Shown: positions 11,829-23,597, counted from the first letter of the stretch. The stretch is DNA of 64,000 nucleotides from Dromiciops gliroides (GCF_019393635.1 NC_057866.1:278016874-278080873); one strand, 5' to 3'. Notes: generated from the letters alone by a model not told the origin. A program made the numbers and translations.

Positions 11829-12332
11829 AGTATATTAGAGGTGAAATGTGTCAAAGGTGAGACTTGAATCCAGGTCTGCTTGGCTTCGAAGCCAACAAGC
11901 TATGATACCACACCAACTCTTTTCTCCCTTCTAACTCCACCACAGAGATGTGTTCTTCTAGGCTTTCAATGTTCTCCTCTAGGACAAGAATCAGCTTGCC
12001 CTGGGCCCACCTTGTCCTGGCAGAAATAGCCATGCAGCACACTCCCCACAAGTTACTGTGAAGCTCTCTAGACCTCCCTACCTGCATTCCTCTGTAGGCT
12101 TTTGTCTAGCTCTCTGGGCTAAAGCTTGGATCTAGTTCCTGGGACAAACTGACTCTTCATCTCCCTGGTTTGTTCCACAAGGCCTCCCCATGGTTAGAGT
12201 TATTGTATTTAGGGAGGTCTCTATCCATCAACAAGAGGAAGCAATCTGCTTCATTGCATTTAATTGGCAAGTACATTCCTGCCAACTATGATGCCAACAG
12301 AAGCTGGTCCATGAGCAGAAATGGCCTTACCT

Positions 12333-12494
12333 GGGGAAGCTAGGTGGTGCAGTGGATAGAGCACAGACCCTAGATTCAGGAGGACCTGAGTTCAAATGTG
12401 GCCTCAGACACTTGACACTTACTAGCTGTGTGACCCTTTGGCAAGTCACTTAACCCTAATTGCCCTGCCCCATAATTAATAAATAAATAAATAA
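12333..12494 (+). mobile_element. WSINE-like CORE-SINE with AATA-rich tail
   Basis: + strand SINE with head GGGGAAGCTAGGTGGTGCAG and complete tRNA-like and CORE parts. The tail has become an AATA repeat (12475-12494). Confidence 0.88.
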
Positions 12495-12499
12495 AAGCT

Positions 12500-12724
12500 A
12501 ATCAAGGAGCCCAGAGAGGGAAGAGTAAAAGGCAAAGAAGTCAATTGACAGTGTCCAAGGCTACTGAGAAAAGATCGTCTGATTTGGCAACTAAGAGAAT
12601 ATTGGTTACTTTGGAATGAGTAGTTTCAGTTGAGTGATGAGGTTGGAAACCAGACTGCTACCAGGCTGTAGGAATAGCCCTTTCTAGGAGTTTGGCTGAG
12701 AAAGGGAAGAGAGGTATGGGATGC
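12500..12724 (-). mobile_element. L2 fragment (ORF2 region)
   Basis: Antisense L2 coding remnant with the block 'cagttgagtgatgaggttgg' near 12630. The same block recurs in the L2 fragment near 30510. Confidence 0.6.
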
Positions 12725-13123
12725 TGAGAAATGTATATTGACCTTGTTGACTACCTACAGGAAGTTACCTCGTTCAAAACCACACCTACCTGAAAGCTCC
12801 CCCGCCCCTGCAGAGGGTCTGTCCTCTGTACTGCACCAGACCACCCTCAAATCCAGTAAACAAATAGATTTGAATGATGCTAGCCAATTAGCTGGAAGCA
12901 GGGTAGAGGGGCCACCTCTCCGCCTCACGTCAGAGAGCTTACACTCACAGTCTCTCTCTTGGGCTGGAACTCCAAAGAAGCAGTCACACAGCCCACTATC
13001 TCTTTCCCCTCTGAACTTTTGGAGCCATGTGTGTTCTCTTTACTAATATTTAATATGCTTTAATAAATGCTTAATGCCCCAAACTGGTGCTATAGCCTCT
13101 AATTTCTAAGTAGCAATATAGTA
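12725..13123 (+). mobile_element. Solo LTR of an endogenous retrovirus-like element (copy A)
   Basis: Starts TGAGAAAT, has a polyadenylation signal AATAAA at 13062-13067 and ends in an AT-rich part. It aligns along its length, with gaps, to the LTR at 47111-47710: shared blocks are 'ttgaatgatgctagccaatt' versus 'ttgaatgctgctaaccaatg', and 'aatgcttaatgcc' versus 'aatgcttactgcc'. No internal viral genes lie next to it. Boundaries are approximate. Confidence 0.5.
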
Positions 13124-13189
13124 GAAACCCCAGCTAAGCTTTCCTAAAACTTGGGACTCATATAGGCACTTGCATAAATTTTTAATAGC

Positions 13190-13710
13190 CACAAAAGAAA
13201 AAAAGTGACACAGGGGATTGTGGTTCTTAGGTATTCCTCATTAAAGAATTACACTCTCATACACAGTCCAATTATAATTAAAGTTGTTTTTATTTGGCAC
13301 TAGGGAAGGTGACTGAGAGGAAGGTCAGAGACTTAGCCTCTTAGGGAGGAAGAAAAGTTCAAAAGCACTTCCTCCTCAGACAGAGGGAAGGCAAAGCTTT
13401 TACAGAGGATAGGCTGAGGATGGGGGTTGACACTGGATGTTGAAACAGTTGGTATTACATTTCTGGAGCTCTGGGGTCAAAGGTTACAGACTTTGGAATG
13501 GGGATAATCCTGTTCTCTGGGATTATCTCTGTCTCCTGGCTCCAGGTAAGTAGTAGACATACCTGATGAACATTTGGCTTCCTGCTATCCTGTTATCTGG
13601 TAGATTAATCATTTTTCACAGGAAGAGCTTCCCAGGCCCTGCTGCATCTTTGATTTTGTTTCTCTTAAGAAAACCCCCTTCTAATTAATTTTAGGCCCAT
13701 GTCAAATGGG
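13190..13710 (-). mobile_element. Possible second LTR, minus strand
   Basis: Read in reverse, the stretch has AATAAA at about 13288-13293 followed by a T-rich, U5-like end, resembling the LTR at 25979-26470 in layout. No target duplication was found and the left and right limits are guesses. It could instead be unique DNA. Confidence 0.3.
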
Positions 13711-13859
13711 CCAGCACTAAATACCAGCACCTGAGGTTTCAGAACTGGGTCATAATGAAGATGTAGAAAGGGGAGGTGGGTGACAGAATGGGGATCTAAA
13801 TAGACCTTGACAGGCTAGAGCCATGGGGAACCCCTAGTAGAGCCAATTGAACAGAGATC

Positions 13860-15695
13860 AGTATAAAATATCTACTTAAAATGCCCCCATCCAGCAACAA
13901 CAGAGAGAAAGAGAAATTCCATTTAAAATAACTGTGGCCGTACTATATACAGGTTATGATGAACAAGATACTATCAGAAAAACCTGGAAAGACCCACATG
14001 AACTGAAGCAAAGTGAAATGTACTGTATACAAAAGAACAGTAATAGTGGGGAATGATCTGCTGGGAAGCAAGGAAATGATCCAATATAAACCTGAAGGAC
14101 TTATGAAGATTGCAGCCCATCTGCAGAGAAAGAACTGATAGTATCTGAAAACAGATGGAAACACATTTAAATTTTTTTTCTTTTCCTCTTTGACAATTGC
14201 TTAATCTGAAGTTTTGGGCTTTTTTGACTATTTTCTCTCATAACTAGCTAATATGGGAATTTTTCCATGACTACTCATGTATAACTTATTTTGAATTGCT
14301 TGATTTCTTGGGGGTGGGGGGTGGGAATGGAGGGAAGAAGAGAAGTTGGAACACAAAGTTTTTAAAAATTGATGTTAAAATTTGTTTTTATATATATTTT
14401 GGAAAATAAAATTCTATTCAAAGCAAATAAAATAAAATAACTGTGGCCAATGTAAAATGCTTGGGAGTCTACCTTCCAAGACAAACACAGCAATTATATG
14501 ACCAGAACTACAAAACACCTTTCACAGAAATAAAGTCAGATCTAAACAACTGGAAAAATATTAATTGCTCATGGGTAGGCAGAACAAATATAATAAAAAT
14601 GACAATCCTACCTAAGTTTATTTATTTAGTGCTATACCAATCAAACTATCAAAAATATTTTATAGAGCTAGAAAAAATAACAACAAAATTCATCTGAAAA
14701 ACAAAAGATCAAGGATATCATGGGATTCAATTTAAAAATACAAAAGAAGGTAGTCTACCAGTACCAGATCTCAAACTGTATTATAAAGCAGTAATCATCA
14801 AAATAATCTGGTACTGGCTAAGAAATAGAAAGGTAGATCAGTGGAATAGAATAGATAGAAATTACACTATAGTAAATGACTATAGTAATCTAGTGTATGA
14901 AAAACCCAAAGATACAAGCTTTTGAAACAAAAACTCATTATTTGACAAAAATTGCTGGGAAAACTGAAAAATAGCATGGCAGAAACTAGGTATAGACCAA
15001 CATCTCACACTGTATACTAAAATAAGGTCAAAATGGGTACATGATTTCCACATAAAGGATGGTACCATAAGCAAATTAAGGGAGTATGGAATCATTTATC
15101 TGTCAGATTTATGGGCAGGGGAAGAATTTAGGACCAAAAAAGATATAAAAAATAAAATTAAATGTAAAATAGATCATTTTGATTATATAAAATTTAAAAG
15201 CTTTTGCACCAACAAAACTGTAACCAAGATTACAAGGGAAGTAGAAAACGGGGAAAGAAATTTTGAAACAATTATCTCTGATAAAAGCCTCATTTCTCAA
15301 ATATATAGAGAACTGAGTTAAATTTATAAAAATACAAGTCATTCCCCAATTGATAAATGGTCAAAGGATATGAACAGGCAGTTTTCAGACAAAGAAATCA
15401 AAACTATCTATCTATAATCATATGAAAAAATTCTCTAGATCATCATTGATCAGAGAAATGCAAACTAAAACAACTCTGAGGTATCATCTCACACTTATCA
15501 GAATGACAAATATAACAAAAATGGAAAATATTGGATGTTGGAGGGGATGCAGGAAAGCTGGGACACTAATACACTGCTGGTGGAATTGTGAAAAGATCCA
15601 ACCATTCTGGAGAGCAATTTGGAACTATGCCCAAAGGGCTATAGAACTGTGCATGCCTTTTGATCCAGCAATAACACTGGTGGATTTATAGCCCC
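13860..15695 (+). mobile_element. L1 ORF2 fragment, split by a younger L1
   Basis: + strand L1 ORF2 reverse-transcriptase region. Readable pieces include 'KCLGVYLPRQTQQLYDQNYK' at about 14450-14510 and later the Cys-rich C-terminal part near 15530-15690. The frame breaks repeatedly. The copy runs from about 13860 to 13939 and resumes at 14449, interrupted by the L1 3' end at 13940-14432. It stops abruptly at about 15695 without a 3' UTR. Confidence 0.85.
13924..14448 (+). mobile_element. L1 3' end inserted in the older L1, 16-bp TSD
   Basis: The body (13940-14432) is an L1 3' end and UTR with an A-rich tail. It is bounded by perfect 16-bp repeats TAAAATAACTGTGGCC at 13924-13939 and 14433-14448. 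Removing it restores a continuous L1 ORF2 reading across the junction, so it is younger than its host. Confidence 0.92.
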
Positions 15696-16280
15696 CCCAA
15701 AAAAGCTGGGATGGGGAGGTTCTCTGCCCAGTCAGAACACAGCTTATTGATTGTTTGGGGGGTAGCTCTTCAGGAAGGCTGGGAAACCAGGATGGGGAGT
15801 TCTATAGGACAGTTTGGGCCTCTTCTTGTAGGTATATCCAGTATCTGAGCCCCAGAGCTGGACAGGACCTCAGGCTGCCTGGTCCAGCACCCTTCTTTTA
15901 CAGGGCCCCAGGAAGGGACTTTTTCAGGGTCATGCAAGGAGTAATCATCAAAGACAGAACTTAAAGTCTTGTGACCCCCTGACCACTGCTTCTCCCCATG
16001 TTCTTTCCCGGATACAACATAAGCTCCCTGAGGGTTTCAGTTCTTTTGGGTTTTTTTTTTAATCTACAGTGCTGAGCCCAGAAGGCTTTTGCTAAATACA
16101 ATTTACTAAGGACTGATTCATCCTCACGTGGTCTCCATATCCAATGAATTGCCTGAGACTAACCAGACTGTCATTCCCAGACCCTGATTGTTTTGTCGAT
16201 CTCCCAAACTATTCCTCTTCCAGAGGTTCCCAAGCTTTCTTCCTGGACTTTAGCTTATTATCCAAAAGAACCTATCTATG
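15696..16280. other. Intergenic stretch without recognised features
   Basis: I see no convincing gene or mobile element. A weak MIR-like patch lies at about 15850-15960 ('ttacagggccccaggaaggg'). Confidence 0.5.
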
Positions 16281-16817
16281 AGAAACTTACTCTTTAAAAA
16301 AAAATAAACATTTTTATTTATATTTTTGAGTTCCAAATTTTATCCCTCCTTCCCTCCCTTTTCCCTGAGGCAGTAAACAATCAGGCATGGGTTATACATG
16401 TACAATTATGCAAAACATGACCATATTAGTCATTTTGTATATGGAGGCGTGAATAAAAGAAAAAATGAAAGAAAGTGAAAATAGCCTGCTTCAATGTGTG
16501 TTCAATCAATATGGGTTCTTTCTTTGGAGGTAGATACTATGCTTCATTATTAGTCCTTTGGGATTGTCTTGGATTATTGTATTGCTGAGAATGGTTAAGT
16601 CATCTAGAGTTCTTCATCCAACAATATTGCTCTCTCTGTGCTCTCTTGGTTCTGCTCACTGCACTACACATCAGTTCATACAAGTCTTTCCAGGCCTTTC
16701 TGAAATCCTCCTGCTTGTCAATTCTTATAGCACAATTATATTCCAGCATAATCCTATACCACAGCTGGTTGAGCCATTCCCCAATACATGGGCATTCCTT
16801 TGAAAGAAATTTACTCT
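16281..16817 (-). mobile_element. L1 3' end with 13-bp TSD
   Basis: Minus-strand L1 ORF2 end and 3' UTR (16294-16804), with the poly(A) seen as TTTAAAAAAAA-type sequence at the left. The flanks AGAAACTTACTCT (16281-16293) and AGAAATTTACTCT (16805-16817) are a 13-bp target duplication with one mismatch. Confidence 0.85.
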
Positions 16818-17254
16818 CCCCAGAGGCATTCTCTTCTCTTTCTATCCTGTTCCCCATATAAACCCTATCCCCAGTTCCCATCTTTAGGTTTTCTTGGCTT
16901 CTGCTATGCACTGTCCTGAGGTATAACTCCTCTGCCTTGATAAATTAAAGACCTTAGTTTTGTTATATTGATTGTTTTATTCATTTTCAGGTCGACAGTT
17001 TAATACATGTAACACATAGAATGTATGGATTTAATACATGTTTATAGACTGACTGACAGAATGAAGGACCTTTAGCCTGGAGAAGATTAGAAAGGGCACA
17101 TGATTGATACATTTATGTATTTGAAGGCCTGTCTTGTGGAAGAAGGACGCTAAGGTGAGTCCCTAAACTTCTGAGTTTCCTGGTCTGTAAAATGAGGGTG
17201 GCCAGATTCATAATTAATAAGAATAACAACAACAACAACATAAGTTAGTGTGTA

Positions 17255-17600
17255 CAGAGATGGCATGGTGAACAGAATGCTGGAGTCAGGAAGCCCTGAG
17301 TTCGAATTCAGATTCAGATACTTACTGGCTGTGTGACTCTCCCACTTCACATGTCTTGTAGGCACCGAGTTGTTTGGCTGTTGTCACCTCTATTGGAATG
17401 TGAGCTCCCTGAGGTCAGAGACTAAATTTCTGTCTTCCCTCGGATCCCCAGTCTCACAATGCCCGACAGATAGCGAGTTCTTGATAATGCTTGTTAACTG
17501 AGTGACTCTCAGAAAAAGACACCTTGTCTCTCTGGACCTCAGTTTCCCCATGTGTAAAATGAAAGTGGGGCTTGATGAGCTCGAGGTCCCTTCCAACTCT
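17255..17600 (+). mobile_element. Old MIR and L2-tail fragments
   Basis: A MIR-like part at 17255-17345 ('ggagtcaggaagccctgagt'). An L2-like tail at 17385-17500 ('gtgagctccctgaggtcaga'). A MIR 3' half at 17510-17600 ('ctcagtttccccatgtgtaa'). All diverged. Confidence 0.55.
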
Positions 17601-18279
17601 AAACCTCTTCCCCTGTGATTCTATTTACCAGAAGGTAGTTTGGCTCCTTCTAGAGAAAACCCGCCCAATAATTAGTGATGCCCTGCTCCAGGTGGAATGG
17701 GTCGCCCCTCGAGTTAATGAATAGCCTTCACGGGAAGTCTTCAGGCAGAGATAGTTAGAAAGGAGAAGGAGTCTCTTAAGCATTCCCACTCAGGACATTC
17801 CCCGGCGCGGGTGGCCTTCCCACCTGGCAGGCCAGGTTTCAATGATCACAATAATCCAAGAAGCATTTGTCTGTGCAGGGTGACCCGCCGTGGCTCCTGC
17901 GCCCGAAATCAGAGAGCCCAGGAAGCGTGCTCTGTTCAGCACCTGGGAGGGGGTGGGGAAGGGCCCTGCCTGGCGAAGATGGGACAGCTGGCTAGATGTG
18001 CTCAGCGGGCTCCCTGTGCTGAGCAGCCCCGCCCTGGCCGCTGTGCGGAGCAGCCTCCAGAGCCGGCTCCGTGGTCCCAGGCTGGACCACAAGGACACAA
18101 GGCTGCCCCCAGCTTCCCGGCAGGATCCGGGAATAGGGATACTTGGAAATAGGGCTGCGGGCATACAGGGAATGGTTCGGAGGGCGCCCCGGGGAGGCTG
18201 GGTTGTGGGGGCTCCTCCAACCCCGGCCCGCCAGCCGGCGGGCTGCAGAGCACCTGCAGGCTGAGCATCCTCTGTGATT

Positions 18280-18346
18280 GGGGCGGGGCCGGGAGGGAGG
18301 GAGGATGCTTGGAGAGGAGGATCACCCCGCCCCCGCCCCTCGCAGC
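18280..18346. promoter_or_regulatory. Cluster of GC boxes (Sp1/KLF-type)
   Basis: GGGGCGGGGC at 18280-18289 and, on the other strand, CCCGCCCCCGCCCC at about 18327-18340. The sites lie 170-230 bp upstream of the MTMR7 start codon. Binding is inferred from consensus only. Confidence 0.6.
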
Positions 18347-18511
18347 CTGTCGCCGGCCCGCGCACGCGCACACGCCCTCCCTCCCGCCGGCCGCCAGCCT
18401 GCCCCTGGTCCCTTCCCCTTCCCCTCCCCCTCCCGGCTGGCAGCAGGCGCAGGTGGCTGCAGCCCAGCTCCCGGCGCGCTGTCCCCGGGCGGCCACCCAA
18501 CCGGCAGCAGC

Positions 18512-18535
18512 ATGGAGCACATCCGCACGCCCAAG
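18512..18535 (+). CDS. MTMR7: MTMR7 exon 1 (coding part), residues 1-8
   Basis: The first coding exon of myotubularin-related protein 7, a phosphatase that removes the 3-phosphate from PtdIns3P and related inositol phosphates on endosomal membranes. Eight codons read MEHIRTPK, matching the conserved start of the MTMR6/7/8 subfamily. The ATG has a strong context (A at -3, G at +4). The exon ends in AAG followed by GTGAGG, a good donor, in phase 0. The frame is open upstream to an in-frame ATG at 18305, but homology and context favour 18512. The 5' UTR lies in the CpG island. The short first exon and large first intron (about 38 kb) agree with the family's gene structure. Confidence 0.93.
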
Positions 18536-20700
18536 GTGAGGCTGCGGCGGCGGGAGGATGCGGGTCTGAGGGCGGGGAAGGGGGTCCGAGCTATCAGCCT
18601 TCCCGACCGGGGACCAAAGCCACGCCCTCCAGGGACAGGTGTCACCCGCGGTGTCGGGTGCCAGCCTCGCGGGGTCGGTCCCTCGGCTCGCCTCTGCTCC
18701 CCCCACCCCAGCATCCCCAGTGGGTCGGGGGGAGGAAGGAGAGATGTTTGGAGGGGAGTGGTTGGGTGGGTGTCCGGACCGCGCCCTCGGCATGGCCCCC
18801 TGCCTCCCTCCGTGCCCCCGAGGGCATCGTCTGCCCGCCCTGCCCTTCTTCGATCCGCTGCCGCTCCCTGCATCCCTCCTGTGGTCCAGCCCTCCCCTGG
18901 TCCATCTTTCCCGTGGTTTATCCCTCGCGTAGTGCATCCCTCTCTGCATCCCCCGGGTTTGTGCTTTGGCCTATTTCCGCTTGGCCCTGTCCCTTTGACC
19001 CTGACTGCAAGCGGCCCCGGGTCCAGGCTGGACAAGGACGGGGTGGGGGTGCGGATGGAGAGCTCTGAATATCAACTGCAGTGAGTTGGCCAGTGGAGCT
19101 CACCACGGGATGGGGGCTAGGCCCAGCCAACTGGGAGGAGAGGCCTTGAAACAACCTCCCCCCACCCCCACCCATGGGGGCTGCCCTGGAAACAGACTTG
19201 GAGCCAGCCCTGTGCCAGGCTCTTGGGAGGGTGAGGATGCTCCTAGGCAGTGTGCAAATCACCCCTCTCTGCCAGAGGAAGAGGATTAGGTTCCGGGGCT
19301 GCTGATGCCAGGCTGTCTTAGATATATGGATTGATTCTGCCCCAGGGAATTAGTTGTTGTTTAACTAGTGGGCAAAGGCCAGGGAATTGCAGCCTTCTGG
19401 GATACCTTAGGAGATCAGGCCTCTGGGAACCTAGTGGGGCCCTAGGAGGCCATGCGTGAGCAGCCCAAGGGTCACATGGCCACAGCAATCCTGCTCCCAC
19501 GGGCAGTGCTTGGGACCCTCCCTCCTGAACATACCTTCCATGGCCTTTCTGTTTCATTCTCTGTCTTAATTCAGTTTGCCTGCAGGCAAAGTTGTCCCAC
19601 TCAGGACTGCCTGGGATTCTAGGCCTCAGAGCTAGAGGGAAGGGAGGCCCCTCACCTCCAGCCTGTCCAAGCCCCTCATTGGTCAGTTTCCCCAGTAATT
19701 AATCAGCAAGCATTTCTGGATAGTCTTCTATGGGTCAGGCTGTGCTGGACCCTTGGGGTGTGTGACCTCAGGGAGCTTACTTCTGCTGGGGGAGTAGATG
19801 CCAAGATGTTGTGGTGGTGGGGAGGGCAGAGGAGAGCACTGACAAGTGGACAGATGGTCAAGGACTTCTGGAGGAGGAAGCACTCAAGTGTGGGAAATCA
19901 CCCCATTTCTCCCAGCCTCAGTTTCCTGCTTCATAAAAAGAAGCAGTTGGAGTAGATACCCTTTGAGATCTCTGCCAGCTTTATTTCTATGATACTCGGA
20001 CCTCAGTCTGCTCATCTGTAAAATGGAAAAGCTGTGATCTCCTGCTGCACCTGGAATGTCCTCCTCAACCTCATCTTCCTCCACCCCAGCTCTGGCACCA
20101 CCCTTCAATTAATGCTTCCATCCATCCACAATTAGGGTGTGTCAGTGGGCTCCACTCACTGACTTCTATGTTTCTCTCTGGCCACACCACTGCCCCTTCT
20201 ACCTTGTCTTTGCCTTTCTTAGAATGTAAGTTTCTGGAGGGAAGCTCCTGGTTACACACAGTAGGCACATAATAAAGACTTTCTGATTAGTTGATGGTCC
20301 TGTCCTCTAATGGGGAGCTTGGTCTTGCTGATTTGATAAGGGAGCAAGCTATTTTTTCAGCTCTGGGTCCTAGAATCCAAGGCAGGCAGGAGGAGCTGGG
20401 CAGCTTTGTTGGCTCACCTCTTCTGTCCTCACTCACCTGATGTCCCAGTTGAATTTCTGCAGCTTCGATGAAAGGAGTCCTATTGAGCAGGAAGAGTGGG
20501 TGTGGGGTTTCAGGGACAGAAAGAGCACTATCTCGAGGTGACCCCATTGCAGGGCTGCCTCTTGGGAAGATGAGGTTGGGGAAGGGCGTGTCTGTGGATG
20601 CGTGGAAATGCCTTGTTTGGTCAGATTGTACAAACGTTGCTTGAATCATTTTATTTTAATTTTTTGGAAAGGGAATTTCCCCATTATCCTGGACATGTTA
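18536..20700 (+). other. MTMR7 intron 1, 5' part
   Basis: Donor GTGAGG at 18536. The rest of the CpG island is followed by unique sequence, a MIR 3' half at about 19905-20045 and an L2-tail-like end at 20225-20300. No exon-like sequence was recognised. Confidence 0.6.
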
Positions 20701-21003
20701 GTGCTTTGTTGATTGTTGTTGTTTGTCCTTTATTTCCAAAGAGGACCATGACATTGGGATGATGTCATGACTTGCAGTGAATTGGATGTCAGTGAGGGAG
20801 GGCTGGGCAAGGTCACCAATCTCACTCCCTCCTCCAGAGCCATCTGGGTCCAGTGGCAAGATATACATCAGGAAGACTGGGGATGGCCCCGGCTGTTTAA
20901 GGCAATTGGGGTTAAGTGACTTGCCCAGGGTCACATACCTAGTGTCTACGGTTCTCTGGACTCCAAGGCCAGTGCCTTATCCACTGCATCACCTAACTGC
21001 CCC
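20700..21003 (-). mobile_element. RTE-tailed SINE
   Basis: Minus strand: a SINE head (tRNA-like and CORE part, 20898-21003) joined to a 3' part ending 'caaagaggaccatgacattg' (read on +) at 20735-20760. The same 3' part recurs at 24437-24600, and a related form ends the RTE fragment at 61622-62098. This suggests mobilisation by an RTE LINE through a shared 3' end. Confidence 0.6.
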
Positions 21004-21194
21004 TAACTTCATTTGTGTTTGTAGGAAGGGTTCTAAAGCTTTATCAGCTCAGAAATGCTGGGAGCAGGACGTCTGAAATTGCCATAGCTCCAGAAGCCTC
21101 AGGAATCTACTGGAGGTGGACACACTCTGCAGAAGAGCTGATTTTAGTCCATCCAGCTGGAGTCCTGTTCTGGTTCTCCCATAGATAAGTCAGT

Positions 21195-22030
21195 CAGTGA
21201 CTTATCAACAAGTGTTTATTAAATGTTTATCTTTGTCAGTCACTGAGCTAACTGCTGTAGATACAAAGAAGGGTAAGATCATGGTCCCTGCCCTCAAGGA
21301 ACTTACTTTCTAATATCAAAGACAACATGCAGATAACCTTGTGCATACTAGATACATACAGAATAAGGATAGAAGGTAACTTCAGTGGAAAGGCATTAGC
21401 TGTGGAGAGGACTGGGACCTCTTGAGAAGGTGGGGCACGAAGGAAGCCAGGAGGGGCAGGTGAAGAGGAAGAGTCTGACAGCCATTGGCAACAGCCAGTG
21501 CCAAGGCACAGTTGGGAGATGGATTGTCATGTTCTAAAAATAGAATGGAGGCTGGGGTTGTTGGTTCAGGGAGTATGTGTAGTGGAGGAAGGTGTGAGAT
21601 GATTGGAAAGGTAGGAGGAGGCCAGCTTCCCAAGGGCAGATTTTATATGTGATCCTCCTAGAGACAAGAGGGAAACCCTGGAGTTTATTGGGGGTGAGGC
21701 AGGGCAGGCACAGCATGGATAGACCTGCTCTTTTGGAAGATTAATTTGACAGCTGATCAAAAGATGAACTGGGGTGGGGAGAGACTTGACACTGGAAAAT
21801 CCAGCTGTAGGCTATTGCAATCATGCAGGTGTGGAGGGCCTGTACCAGGGCTGTAGCAGTGTCAGGACAGAGAAGGGGGATGGATGGGAGAGATGCGAAG
21901 GTAGAAACTAGATTTGGCAGCTCTGTGGATATGGGGGTGGGGTGAGGGAGATCAGGAACTTGGGTGATGGGAAAGGATGGTGGTGCCTTCAAGAGAAAAA
22001 AAGGAAAGTTAGGAAAGAGGGGAGAAGGAA
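21195..22030 (-). mobile_element. L2 LINE, 3' portion
   Basis: Antisense L2: the tail 'caacaagtgtttattaaatg' comes first, then decayed ORF2, such as the 'ggctattgcaatcatgcagg' block near 21810. No open frame. Confidence 0.75.
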
Positions 22031-22044
22031 AGTCCTTGAGTTCT

Positions 22045-22132
22045 AAAATTATTTTTGGCTTTTCTTTGTATCCTTGGGGCTTAACCCAGTGCCTGGAACA
22101 TAGTAAGCACATAATAAATGCTTGTTGATTCT
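22045..22132 (+). mobile_element. L2 3' tail, plus strand
   Basis: 'agtaagcacataataaatgc' followed by 'ttgttgatt', the L2 3' end, in the opposite orientation to the L2 just before it. Confidence 0.65.
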
Positions 22133-22277
22133 TTGGTTTTTATTCTGAATTACACATGTATTCAAGAGAGTAGAACATAAAGAGAGGATTTTGTAGGAAG
22201 CCTTGAATCTCCATTTTCCACTTCTTGATTAAAAAAAAAAAGTCTAGGTTATATTATACATGTTACTCTCTTTTTTC

Positions 22278-22430
22278 CATAGAAGTATTTAATTATTTTC
22301 CAGTTACATGTAGAGATAGTTTTCAACATTTGTTTTTATAAGATTACTAGTTTCAAATTTTTCTCCCTGCCTCCCCAAGACAGCAAGTAATCTGATATAG
22401 GTTATATCTACATGTTACTTTCAAAACTGC
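22278..22430 (-). mobile_element. L1 3' UTR fragment
   Basis: The run 'ttccagttacatgtagagat' to 'aatctgatataggttatatc' matches, in the same orientation, the L1 3' UTR at 45895-46010. Confidence 0.85.
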
Positions 22431-22847
22431 CCTGCTGGTCTGTGCTCCCTTCTGAATTTCCTTTTTTTACTTCTAAAAAAAAATTGTCTGAATGACCCTC
22501 TTTGGTATCACTATTGTCATCTTCCCTACACATAGAACAATACACACCCCCAGCTGACTGAAAGAAAGAAAAAAGAACCCTGGTAACATTAGCTGGTTAG
22601 CTTTTGTGCACTTTGGGCGTATGTATGCCCCTTCTTGTGGTTTCTCATTGGGTTTCTTGATCATCTGGTCTCGTGTGAACTTCAGGGTTTTGCTGGAGTA
22701 GGCATGGTCCATGTAGCCATCTAGGCAGAAGGGCTACAGTTCAAGACATGTTGCATTTGACATGGCCATGGGACCAGTTCAGAATGTCCAGGAGGTGGTT
22801 GGTGATGTCAAACTGGAGCTCAGGATATTGAATAAAACCATTTGGAG

Positions 22848-22896
22848 AGACAGAGAGAGAGAGAGAGAGACAGAGAGAGAGACAGAGACAGAGAGA
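22848..22896. repeat. (GA)n / (GACA)n microsatellite
   Basis: Purine-rich GAGA and GACAGA run. Confidence 0.9.
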
Positions 22897-22914
22897 TTAA
22901 TTGATTATAAAATA

Positions 22915-23560
22915 GGGGGACTTGTATTATCCCTTACAATTCAAAATTTATGCTCCAATGATTTTAGGCTCTGCATTGCCTCTGGGATTAAATGCAAACT
23001 CCTCTTTGAGACCTTTAAATTCTTTGTCTGGCTTCTGCTTCTCAAGAGGCTGCGATCAGCCAAAATGAACTGCTTTGCTGTCGTCTGGCTCACCTCTTGC
23101 CTCTGCTCTTTGGCACAGACCCTGCCCCGTTCCTGGAAGGCGTGCCCTCTTGGGATCACAAGATGCTTTGAAATCCTCTGGACCAAGTCAGGAGAGGCCC
23201 CACGGGCCATTTAGTCCAACTTTCATTTTACAGAGCAAACTGACATGCAGGGAAGGCCACGGTAATGCAGGTAGTCAGTGTTGTTAACAGTGTCCAGGCT
23301 TGGATTTGAACCCCAGTCCTCTGTTTCCACAGCCAGAGTGCCCTCCTTTGTACTGTGCTCTCTGTTCACCTTTGTTTCTTCATTGCCCCTTCTATAAGAA
23401 GACTTTCTGATCCAGCTAGTTGACCCAATGATCTGTCCTCAAAATATCATATCCAGGTTTATCTCTGCATGTGTTAAATGGCCTCTGTAGAATATAAACT
23501 TTTCAAGGGCAGGGCTGGTTTTTTTATTTGGTCTGGTTTCTGTATCCTCAGTGCCTTTCC
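22915..23560 (+). mobile_element. L2 fragments, plus strand
   Basis: 'gcctctgggattaaatgcaa' near 22980 and the following text match the L2 ORF2 end. An L2-like tail lies at 23395-23560. A MIR-like patch ('ttttacagagcaaactgaca') separates them near 23225-23330. Confidence 0.55.
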
Positions 23561-23597
23561 TCCTCATTCCTCATTCAGAGTGGGTACATGAGCGTTC

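Larger units (their letters stand above)
17790..18960. promoter_or_regulatory. MTMR7: CpG island, MTMR7 promoter
   Basis: A sharp rise in G+C and in CpG dinucleotides, strongest at about 18270-18560, in otherwise CpG-poor DNA. It surrounds MTMR7 exon 1. No TATA box stands near the start codon and GC boxes are present (GGGGCGGGGC at 18280-18289, CCCGCCCCCGCCCC at about 18327-18340). This is the usual TATA-less, Sp1-type CpG-island promoter. Transcription probably starts between about 18290 and 18500. It is head-on to upstream intergenic DNA with no recognised divergent gene in the window. Confidence 0.85.

Noticed and set aside
14443-15691. L1 ORF2-like frames considered as active reverse transcriptase
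   Set aside because: The frames are broken by many stops and by a nested L1, and the element has no 3' end, so it cannot be autonomous.
1-17700. A neighbouring gene's exons upstream of MTMR7 (for example SLC7A2, its neighbour in human)
   Set aside because: No exon with matching protein sequence and splice sites was seen. The region is repeats and unassigned DNA.
17790-19084. Long overlapping ORFs (up to 315 codons) on both strands in the CpG island
   Set aside because: They come from GC-rich sequence with few stops. They lack similarity to known proteins, and only the eight MTMR7 codons at 18512-18535 are supported by homology and a splice donor.
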